Assembly: GCA_017528825.1 (NCBI GenBank)
Contig: JAFXOI010000003.1
Location: forward strand, 62,001-126,000
Direction of reading: 5' to 3'
DNA length: 64,000 bases
Source: Elusimicrobiaceae bacterium
GTDB taxonomy: Bacteria > Elusimicrobiota > Elusimicrobia > Elusimicrobiales > Elusimicrobiaceae
Part shown: positions 35,351-41,361 of the stretch, in pieces
How the letters are laid out: every line of letters starts with the position of its first letter
Position numbering within the stretch: the stretch's first letter is position 1
Program-made: the position numbers and the translations under genes
Notes under the pieces: model-generated
What the model saw: the letters and a program-made list of their open reading frames with translations, nothing else
Database searches by the model: none
Told to the model about the DNA's origin: nothing

Positions 35351-35380
35351 AACTCCGGTCTAATCAGGCCGGAGTTTTTT
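35351..35380 (+). terminator. Intrinsic terminator after rho
   Basis: AACTCCGG/CCGGAGTT stem followed by T6. Confidence 0.8.
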
Positions 35381-35401
35381 GTAGAAGAAATTTGTAGAAA
35401 G

Positions 35402-35475
35402 TGCCCCCGGCGGGAGTCGAACTCGCAACTTTCTCCTTAGGACGGAGCTACTCTATCCAATTGAGTTACGGGGGC
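35402..35475 (-). tRNA. tRNA-Arg(CCT)
   Basis: Read on the minus strand: acceptor GCCCCCG/CGGGGGC, D-arm with TTGGATAGAG, anticodon loop GTCCTAA giving CCT, TTCGACT T-loop. CCA is not encoded. One anticodon-stem end pair (G-A) is mismatched. Confidence 0.9.
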
Positions 35476-35519
35476 GTATCTTTATTTTACCAAGTTTATA
35501 CGTTGGCTCCAAACAGTAA

Positions 35520-35699
35520 TTAAAAATTGGAGCATCTTTGCAACATTATAATCCGCTGATTGACACTACCGTGGCCGCGTTATTTCAGGTCGCGTCGGAA
35601 TGGAAATTAATTGCGCAAATGCCGTTTGGTCGGCCCACTGCTCCCGCCGATGAAAAAAGCTATGCTCCGTTATCTTCGCGCTTGCGTATAGAATCATAA
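35520..35699 (+). pseudogene. C-terminal remnant of a nitroreductase-family protein
   Basis: An open stretch of 60 codons without a start reads SLQHYNPLID, then WKLIAQMPFGRPTAPADEKS and LSSRLRIES before the stop. This matches the C-terminus of the small nitroreductase family (HYNPLID...W.LIAQMPFG.PTAPAG.K...PLEER). In-frame stops lie just upstream and the N-terminal ~140 residues are missing. It is a decayed gene downstream of tRNA-Arg; the missing part is not elsewhere in the window. Confidence 0.7.
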
Positions 35700-35718
35700 A
35701 AGTTATGCCTATCAACAA

Positions 35719-35747
35719 GCACCCCGCCTATTTTGTAGGCGGGGTGC
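35719..35747 (-). terminator. Terminator-like hairpin after the coiled-coil gene
   Basis: GCACCCCGCCTA/TAGGCGGGGTGC, 12-bp perfect stem, loop of 5. On the minus strand only a weak T-rich tail (TTGTTGAT) follows. Confidence 0.6.
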
Positions 35748-35775
35748 AATGCTTAAATCCAATCGGTTTTACGAC

Positions 35776-36948
35776 TTATCTGGCTACTTTTTTCTGCGGC
35801 ACGGTCGGACGAGTCGCACCGGCATTTTTCAGGTTCTGGCACATGACTTGCAGATCTTCTATGTGCATCATGTCTTTCTCTTTAGTGTCTTCTGACAGAT
35901 AATGCAAATGTGCCATATTGTACAAGGCAGCCGCATTGCGCATAATAGTTTCACGTACGAGCTTGTCGTCTTGTATTTTCTCCAATTGTTGCGAACTCGC
36001 GCTCAAGAATGAATTGAAATCGGTATCAATGCGCGCGGCCATTAGCATGCTTTTCATATTGCTGGATTTGGCGGCGTGTGCAACATCTAAGCCGGTGAAT
36101 AACACTAATGCGAAGGCCATCGGCTTGGCGGCTCCTTTATAAGCTATTTCATGCAAGAGCTGGTGGAGCGGCTTTAAGCCCGGGCGAACGGCTTTTGGGG
36201 TGACAAGAGTCTGCTCAAAAGTATAGACAGCCGTAGACTCTATTTCTTTTTCAATGCCCTTATGACGGAACACTTCCATTAAATAATGCAATTCCGTGTC
36301 AAAAAATTTCTTTTCTTCGGCAGATAAACTCTTATACCACGGTTCCGTTTTGATTTGCTTGAGCAATGCCTCGCGTGCTTCGGGGTTGGTGCTTCTTTCG
36401 AGCAAAGGACGATAGGCCTGCATATCAAATTCTTTGCTACCCGTTTTTAACATTATATTAGCCGGTCTGACATTGAACTGATGTTGCATTTTGGCCAGTT
36501 TTGCATTCAACTCGGCAATTTCTTTTTCATACGCTTCTTTTAACTCTTTACTGGCCACTTGTGTATTTTTCAGTTCTGTTTTTACAGTTTGGGTGCGTTG
36601 TTTGCTAACATGATGTCCACCTTTCAAGGTTTTATTTTGGGTTCTCAACGCTTTATTTTGAGCTTTTAAGGATTCATTCTCTTCTAAAGATTTTGCCAGT
36701 TTTTGCTCTGCTCTTTTGGTTCTTTCATTCATAGCAGTAGCATAGAGAGTAAAGAACATGGCTCCCACACTGGTCACTCCTGCCACGGTCAATAGGCCAT
36801 AATGGTCGTTCAAAAAGGAAGCATCTTGGCGGGCTTGCCGTTGTACATCAACCAAAGAGACAAAAGAGTCAGCTTGGGCGAAAGCCATCGGTTGACTGAG
36901 TAAACCGACGGTTACGATAAGAGCTACGACTTTAATTAGTTTACGCAT
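35776..36948 (-). CDS. Secreted coiled-coil protein with internal signal-peptide-like segment (paralog A)
   Basis: 390 residues. Signal peptide MRKLIKVVALIVTVGLLSQ ending AFA|QA; a membrane-like stretch at ~49-70 (YGLLTVAGVTSVGAMFFTLY); a long coiled coil at ~73-160; a helical middle; then, near residue 285, a second hydrophobic stretch AKPMAFALVLFTGLDVAHA|AK that looks like a signal peptide with an AxA cleavage site, followed by a ~90-residue helical tail. The gene upstream encodes a protein with the same layout. The start at 36948 follows AAGAGG; an in-frame GTG lies two codons earlier. I do not recognise a family. An envelope-anchored structural or polyprotein-like role can be imagined, without evidence. 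Confidence 0.75.
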   Translation of the reverse strand: MRKLIKVVALIVTVGLLSQPMAFAQADSFVSLVDVQRQARQDASFLNDHYGLLTVAGVTSVGAMFFTLYATAMNERTKRAEQKLAKSLEENESLKAQNKALRTQNKTLKGGHHVSKQRTQTVKTELKNTQVASKELKEAYEKEIAELNAKLAKMQHQFNVRPANIMLKTGSKEFDMQAYRPLLERSTNPEAREALLKQIKTEPWYKSLSAEEKKFFDTELHYLMEVFRHKGIEKEIESTAVYTFEQTLVTPKAVRPGLKPLHQLLHEIAYKGAAKPMAFALVLFTGLDVAHAAKSSNMKSMLMAARIDTDFNSFLSASSQQLEKIQDDKLVRETIMRNAAALYNMAHLHYLSEDTKEKDMMHIEDLQVMCQNLKNAGATRPTVPQKKVAR

Positions 36949-36976
36949 ATACACCTCTTGGATTTAAGATACTTAT

Positions 36977-37037
36977 ATTGTAGAAAGCTGTTAGATTTGT
37001 CACAAGAGTCTTTAGACCCAGCAAGCATTAGGTCTTT
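36977..37037 (-). promoter_or_regulatory. Promoter with paired AAAGAC direct repeats upstream of paralog A
   Basis: On the minus strand: AAAGAC (37037-37032), AAAGAC (37013-37008) exactly 24 bases apart, then -35 TTGTGA (37005-37000), 17-base spacer, -10 TACAAT (36982-36977). The proximal repeat abuts the -35, the usual place of a class II activator site. The same arrangement is found before paralog B. Confidence 0.6.
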
Positions 37038-37063
37038 TGGCCCTCACGTTCAAACATAAAAAA

Positions 37064-37084
37064 ACCCCGCTTTGAAAGCGGGGT
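37064..37084 (-). terminator. Intrinsic terminator of paralog B
   Basis: ACCCCGCTT/AAGCGGGGT with a 3-base loop; on the minus strand it is followed by T7. It separates the two paralogous genes. Confidence 0.8.
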
Positions 37085-37103
37085 AAGTGATTTTATATTT
37101 AGT

Positions 37104-38246
37104 TTAACGCGCTGGCTTTTGTTTTACCTGTAAACTGGCGCGAATTCGTTGACGGGTAAGCTCTTCTTGAATAAGGGGAAGTGTTTCTTCGGAGGCATCG
37201 TCCAAAGTTTGTAAGACACTGGCCGCCATGATGGCTGCTTGCAATGCTTTCGGATTTTCTTGCATTTGCTGTAGTTGTTCCGGCGTGGCATTTATCAAGA
37301 AATTAACGTCGTTCAAAATACGGTTGGCTTGTTCTGCGTCGTGCTGTTGTGCGCGGGCGTTTTGTGTAGGTATCATAATAAACACTAGTAAAGCAATAGG
37401 TAATGCGGCCTTGGAACTTTTTTGAACCATTGCTTCTCCGATTCCGCGCAGGAAACGTTGTGTAGTAGGGATATTGTGATCCAACAAAATCATCCGCCCT
37501 AACGTTTTATAGGTTTCCGCTCCTAAAGGTTGATGTGCACGTACGGCGCGGAGTAGCTCGTCCAAATTAGCGCGAAAGCGAGCTTGGTCCGCCGGGGACA
37601 TACGTGTAAATACTCTGTCGCTAAAAATAGCGTCTTTGTAGATGGCCTGCTCTTTAGGAGAAGTTTCTAATAATAAATCTGCGCATTTTTCTATAAATTT
37701 TGATTCTCTTTCGCTCAGGGATACGCTCCCGGCAAGATATTGTTGCGCGGCGGTGTTTCGTTTGGCTAATAATGTGTTTGCTTCTCCCAAGGCATTTTCT
37801 TTTCTTTCAATGAGGTACTCATAATATTCACGCTGGCTTTTGAAAGACTTAATTGTTTTTTCGGCAGAAGTAAGAGACTTCTGGGCTTGTTCGGCGGCGG
37901 CTTGTGCCTCAACGGCCTTGGCTTCGGCTTCGGCGATTCGCACTTCGGCGCTAGTGGCGTTCCCTCCCTGAGCCATTACTGTTTGGAAAGCATTAATTAT
38001 GGCATTTTGATTTTTCAAAATGATTTTATATCGCGCGATGCGTTGTACAGAAACCAGTAAAGCAACAGAGGTAGCAACTCCGCCTATAATCAGTCCTTTT
38101 TCTCTCAAAGAGAGAGAGCTTTTTGCAGCCTGTTCTTGTAAGGCTTCTAAAGAAACAGCAGGGCCTTGAATCTGCGCGTATAAACTAGTTTGGCCTAGCA
38201 AGGCGACGACGAGTGTAATGGCAATGGTTTTGGTAGCAAAATGCAT
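37104..38246 (-). CDS. Secreted coiled-coil protein with internal signal-peptide-like segment (paralog B)
   Basis: 380 residues, same plan as paralog A: signal peptide MHFATKTIAITLVVALLGQ ending LYA|QI, a membrane-like stretch (GLIIGGVATSVALLVSV), a coiled coil rich in Ala, Glu and Lys (~80-150), a helical middle, and an internal hydrophobic segment AALPIALLVFIMIPTQNARA|QQ near residue 290 with an AxA site, followed by a helical tail. Sequence identity to A is low but the order and spacing of parts are the same. Strong ribosome site (AGGAGG) before 38246. Own promoter and terminator. Function unknown. Confidence 0.75.
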   Translation of the reverse strand: MHFATKTIAITLVVALLGQTSLYAQIQGPAVSLEALQEQAAKSSLSLREKGLIIGGVATSVALLVSVQRIARYKIILKNQNAIINAFQTVMAQGGNATSAEVRIAEAEAKAVEAQAAAEQAQKSLTSAEKTIKSFKSQREYYEYLIERKENALGEANTLLAKRNTAAQQYLAGSVSLSERESKFIEKCADLLLETSPKEQAIYKDAIFSDRVFTRMSPADQARFRANLDELLRAVRAHQPLGAETYKTLGRMILLDHNIPTTQRFLRGIGEAMVQKSSKAALPIALLVFIMIPTQNARAQQHDAEQANRILNDVNFLINATPEQLQQMQENPKALQAAIMAASVLQTLDDASEETLPLIQEELTRQRIRASLQVKQKPAR

Positions 38247-38270
38247 GAGTTCCTCCTGTGTGCTGAGTAT

Positions 38271-38332
38271 ATTATAAGAAGGTTGTGGTAAGAATAGCAA
38301 GAGTCTTTGGCTCTAGATGGGGGTGGGTCTTT
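38271..38332 (-). promoter_or_regulatory. Promoter with paired AAAGAC direct repeats upstream of paralog B
   Basis: AAAGAC at 38332-38327 and 38308-38303 (24 bases apart), -35 TTGCTA (38300-38295), 18-base spacer, -10 TATAAT (38276-38271). Both repeats and the sequence AAAGACTCTTG next to the -35 are shared with the promoter at 36977-37037. Confidence 0.6.
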
Positions 38333-38384
38333 AGTCCTAGGTATGCAACGAGAAATGAGGAGAATAAAAAGAGTATCTAAGGAC

Positions 38385-38443
38385 AAAAAAATAAAGAGGC
38401 ATTCTTGCGAATGTCTCTTTATATGGTTTCCGGACTAGGACTC
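38385..38443 (-). repeat. 59-bp direct repeat, copy 1: tRNA-Gln 3' end plus terminator
   Basis: Identical to 38600-38658, offset 215 bases. It contains the last 20 bases of tRNA-Gln including CCA, the A+T linker and the 12-bp terminator hairpin with its T-run, but no rest of a tRNA. Confidence 0.9.
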
Positions 38444-38599
38444 TCCTTCCGGTCATTTTCCTGACAGAAAATGCCTGCAGTCCGGCCTCGCGGTTTTTGT
38501 CTTTCGCGACCCGGTACAACGGTCGCTCAAACAAAAACATCGCTCCGGCTTTCTCGTCCTAACACGCACCCAGCAGAGGGTGCATTTTCCGAAAACCCT
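38444..38599 (-). other. Spacer between the tRNA-Gln repeats, rich in hairpins
   Basis: This 156-base spacer contains several inverted repeats: CATTTTC/GAAAATG, CGCG/CGCG around a T-rich loop, GCACCC/GGGTGC, and CCGGACT in the flanking repeat with AGTCCGG. A minus-strand frame with a GGAG ribosome-like site could encode a ~67-residue basic peptide from 38540 but runs through the tRNA fragment and terminator, so I do not call it a gene. Confidence 0.4.
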
Positions 38600-38635
38600 A
38601 AAAAAATAAAGAGGCATTCTTGCGAATGTCTCTTT
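38600..38635 (-). terminator. Intrinsic terminator of tRNA-Gln transcript
   Basis: AAAGAGACATTC/GAATGCCTCTTT on the minus strand (one G-U pair), 4-base loop, followed by TTTATTTTTTT. It lies within the 59-bp repeat (38600-38658). Confidence 0.85.
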
Positions 38636-38638
38636 ATA

Positions 38639-38712
38639 TGGTTTCCGGACTAGGACTCGAACCTAGAATGACTGGACCAAAACCAGTAGTGATACCATTT
38701 CACCATCCGGAA
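38639..38712 (-). tRNA. tRNA-Gln(TTG)
   Basis: Minus strand: acceptor TTCCGGA/TCCGGAA, anticodon loop TTTTGGT within ACTGG/CCAGT giving TTG, T-loop GTTCGAGTC, encoded CCA. It follows spoVG by 9 bases, the order ispE-spoVG-tRNA seen in several diderm lineages. Confidence 0.95.
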
Positions 38713-38721
38713 TTAAAACTC

Positions 38722-39030
38722 TTACTCTTGTGCCTCTTGCTGTGGGGCTGATTGTAAATTCTCGGAGGCCGGATGTTTGGCCAACTCATCAGCATAGGCT
38801 TTTAATACATTTTCTTCTAGATACTGCCGAAACTCTTGATGGATCGGATGCACCATATCTTTGTGAGTTCCATCGGGTAATTTACGAGACGGCATACACA
38901 AAAATACGCCTTTTGCACCGGATACTACTTTCATGTTGCGCACGACAAAACAGTCATCAAATGTTACACTAGCGAAAGCTTTCAATCTTTCTTCACCCAT
39001 CAAGTGTATCCGAATTTCAGTTATTTTCAT
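38722..39030 (-). CDS. spoVG: SpoVG family regulator
   Basis: 102 residues: MKITEIRIHLMGEERLKAFA, FDDCFVVRNMKVV and GVFLCMPSRKLPDGTHKDMVHPI are conserved SpoVG signatures. It is a small nucleic-acid-binding protein with global regulatory roles in Firmicutes and spirochaetes. The start at 39030 has a good GGAGG site; an upstream in-frame codon is inside ispE. It overlaps the ispE end by 14 bases, so the two are co-translated. Confidence 0.95.
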   Translation of the reverse strand: MKITEIRIHLMGEERLKAFASVTFDDCFVVRNMKVVSGAKGVFLCMPSRKLPDGTHKDMVHPIHQEFRQYLEENVLKAYADELAKHPASENLQSAPQQEAQE

Positions 39031-39922
39031 CCTTAGTCCCTCCGAAATGTACCACAAATACTTTTCGTCCCTTTTTGTATATTTTCCCTGCTAAATCATC
39101 AGCACATTTCCGGTCCGGTGCTAAAGCAAAAACGGTAGAGCCGGATCCTGACATCAATGGGCATGCGCCCAGGGCCGAAAAGTCTTCTTTTACATCTCGT
39201 ACGGACTGCACATACGGCAGCACTGCACTTTCTAAACGATTGAACAAATGGGGTTGCCATTGTTCGACCGGCCTTGCTTGCCGCAAGTACTCTATTATTG
39301 TATCTAACTTAGAAAGGTTTGTCAACACCTCTTCTTGCGAAGGGAGTGTTAATCGACGGAAAACAGAGGAGGTAGGTACTGCTGTATCAGGATACACCAG
39401 CACGGCCCAAGGTAATGGGTGGCTGTGCGAAACGGGAGTTAATTTTTCTCCGATACCCTCTCCTTTTAGAAATGTATCTGCGTATAAAAACAGCGGTACA
39501 TCAGCGCCTAGTTGGGCGGCCGGTAAAATGAGTTCTTGAGGGTCTTGGTCAAATAAGCGGCACAGTCCTAGCAAGACCGTTCCCGCATCGGAAGAGCCTC
39601 CGCCCAGTCCGGCTCCCATGGGACTGTTTTTTTCTAAAGAGATATTAATTTGTAAAGGAAGATGAAAGTGTTGGGTAAATAATTGGGCCGCACGCACGGC
39701 TAAATTATTGGGCTGATTTTCCAGTACCGGTGCCAGCGGGCCCGTTAAAGCAAGCGTAAAAGAAGAGGTCTCCGCTTCCCGCACGGATAAACGAACAGTA
39801 TCGGCCAGCGATACTTTGGCAAATAAAGTGGCCAGCTCGTGGTATCCGTCCGGACGTTTGCCGGTGACTTCTAAAAACAAATTAATTTTGGCCGGAGCCT
39901 GTAAAGTGATTTCTTGGCACAT
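39017..39922 (-). CDS. ispE: 4-diphosphocytidyl-2-C-methyl-D-erythritol kinase
   Basis: 301 residues of the GHMP kinase fold: APAKINLFLEVTGKRPDGYHEL, the ATP loop PMGAGLGGGSSDAG, GADVPLFLY and the C-terminal LMSGSGSTVFAL. It phosphorylates CDP-ME in the MEP isoprenoid pathway. First gene of ispE-spoVG-tRNA-Gln. Confidence 0.96.
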   Translation of the reverse strand: MCQEITLQAPAKINLFLEVTGKRPDGYHELATLFAKVSLADTVRLSVREAETSSFTLALTGPLAPVLENQPNNLAVRAAQLFTQHFHLPLQINISLEKNSPMGAGLGGGSSDAGTVLLGLCRLFDQDPQELILPAAQLGADVPLFLYADTFLKGEGIGEKLTPVSHSHPLPWAVLVYPDTAVPTSSVFRRLTLPSQEEVLTNLSKLDTIIEYLRQARPVEQWQPHLFNRLESAVLPYVQSVRDVKEDFSALGACPLMSGSGSTVFALAPDRKCADDLAGKIYKKGRKVFVVHFGGTKDENN

Positions 39923-39981
39923 ACGCTACCTAATACATACCGGATTATTGTAGCATATTAGAAGGAAAACAAAAAATACAC

Positions 39982-40010
39982 TTGATTTTTTTTACTTGTT
40001 TTAGTAAATT
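39982..40010 (+). promoter_or_regulatory. Candidate promoter of the secreted Cys-rich protein
   Basis: TTGATT (39982-39987), 17-base spacer, TAAATT (40005-40010). The T-rich spacer recalls the pilin promoters at 13610 and 17667. Confidence 0.45.
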
Positions 40011-40046
40011 TCTAATATAAGGACTTATTTAACCCAAGGAGCCTAT

Positions 40047-41117
40047 ATGAAAAAACAAATTGCATTTTTAGCGATTTTGTTATTCTGTGCCGCAGTTGTG
40101 CAGGCAGAAGAACAAATTAGTAGTATTTCGTTCAATCCGTCCCGTTTGGGGTTGTTTGAACAGTTGCGCCTTACGGAGGGGATAACTTCTCGCGGAAACG
40201 TAAACGTAAGCGATGTGTTTACGGTGCGCCAAAGTTCCACGCTTACAACGACAGATGGGCTAAGTGTTACTCAGGATATTGATGCCCGAACAGGTCGTGT
40301 GAATATCCCTGCTACGGATTTACAGATTAATAGTGGGGGTAGTCCTTCGTTAGAGGTAACAGGCGGCTATGCTTTGTTCTTAAACGATTCTAAAATCGGT
40401 AGTTTGCCAACCCATACTTGGATTCGATCCCCTAAGATTAATTTGGGTACACTGACGATTACAGGTGGACCAAGCATACTGTTTAACGCTGAAGATAGTG
40501 CCAACGGGTTGGTGTTGGGGGGCAATGATATTCCGTTAGCTCCATCCGATTGTACGGGTAGCTTGGCTTGGGTAAGCCGGAAGGAAGCAGGCGGTTCTAC
40601 ATATCAAGTACTGGCGGCTCAGGGATGTCCGGAATCAACAACTGAATGTCCGAACAAGGGAACATTTTATATCGGGCAACGCTGTTATGGGCAGGATTAT
40701 TTTACGATAACGTCAGGAAGTCTCGCAGGTCAAAAGTACTATTTTGATTCTGAAGGAACAATTGCGACCTACGGTGGTAGCGCAAGCTGTATGTTTGACA
40801 ACGAGAGTTGTTCCTACAGATCACTCCGTTGTAGCACCACGAACCAGCATTGGGTTCAAATTCAGGGACCGTCGTCAGAAAAAGTTCCATGTGGTTCACT
40901 CGGAGAAGACATTCGTCTTGCTGCTTACTGTACTTATGAACAGGCACAAAATGGAACGACTGTGAAGGTAGAATATGGAGACTGCATACAAGGAAAAAAG
41001 CGTTACACAATATGGCAATGTCAGACGTTAAATCCATGGAGCATAAGACATTTTTGTGTGGCAGACGGTGTCTGTAGTGATGAAATACCATATTCAGGGC
41101 CTACGTATTGCAACTAA
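40047..41117 (+). CDS. Secreted protein of unknown function with Cys-rich C-terminal half
   Basis: 356 residues. Signal peptide MKKQIAFLAILLFCAAVVQA|EE. The N-terminal half (residues ~20-180) is Gly/Ser/Thr-rich and beta-like with repeated short strands (TSRGNVNVSDVFTVRQSS, TTTDGLSVTQDID), as in phage-fibre or adhesin stalks. The C-terminal half has about 17 Cys with aromatic residues (GQRCYGQDYFTITSG, CMFDNESCSYRSLRC), suggesting a disulfide-rich cap. Start ATG 40047 behind AAGGAG. Monocistronic. It shares Cys richness and a T-rich promoter with the pilins but lacks a pilin signal. No family recognised. Confidence 0.75.
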   Translation: MKKQIAFLAILLFCAAVVQAEEQISSISFNPSRLGLFEQLRLTEGITSRGNVNVSDVFTVRQSSTLTTTDGLSVTQDIDARTGRVNIPATDLQINSGGSPSLEVTGGYALFLNDSKIGSLPTHTWIRSPKINLGTLTITGGPSILFNAEDSANGLVLGGNDIPLAPSDCTGSLAWVSRKEAGGSTYQVLAAQGCPESTTECPNKGTFYIGQRCYGQDYFTITSGSLAGQKYYFDSEGTIATYGGSASCMFDNESCSYRSLRCSTTNQHWVQIQGPSSEKVPCGSLGEDIRLAAYCTYEQAQNGTTVKVEYGDCIQGKKRYTIWQCQTLNPWSIRHFCVADGVCSDEIPYSGPTYCN

Positions 41118-41152
41118 CTTTTTATATCAGAATGTTGTTGAAAAGTAGGCAG

Positions 41153-41180
41153 AGTAGGTCGGGTGTGAACCCGACCTACT
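41153..41180 (+). terminator. Strong hairpin after the Cys-rich secreted protein
   Basis: AGTAGGTCGGGT/ACCCGACCTACT, perfect 12-bp stem with a 4-base loop. No T-run follows, so it may act in RNA stability or be a repeat rather than a true terminator. Confidence 0.5.
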
Positions 41181-41238
41181 TGCTAGTATCGCTCCGCCCC
41201 TCTTCTTGCGTTATTTCTCATTGTCTTTTCTCCACGTC

Positions 41239-41263
41239 ATCCAGAGGGGTAGTAACCTAGGAT
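41239..41263 (+). repeat. Degenerate REP-like palindrome
   Basis: cgtc flank, then ATCC...GGAT at the ends of a 25-base unit and a ctc flank, as in the other copies, but the middle of the stem is mismatched. Confidence 0.5.
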
Positions 41264-41361
41264 CTCCTCTTTATTTCCGTCTTGTTCTTTTTTTCTTAAA
41301 AAACTACAATATATACAATCAAAAATCTGTACAGTGTAGAAAATTCTCGCAGGGGGAAAAT

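Noticed and set aside
38444-38530. Minus-strand CCGGAAGGA recalls the SRP RNA domain IV tip
   Set aside because: The flanking symmetrical loop and pairing strands of SRP RNA are missing.
38337-38540. Minus-strand 67-residue basic frame with a GGAG site
   Set aside because: Its 3' half is made of the tRNA-Gln fragment and terminator, so translation is unlikely to be its function.
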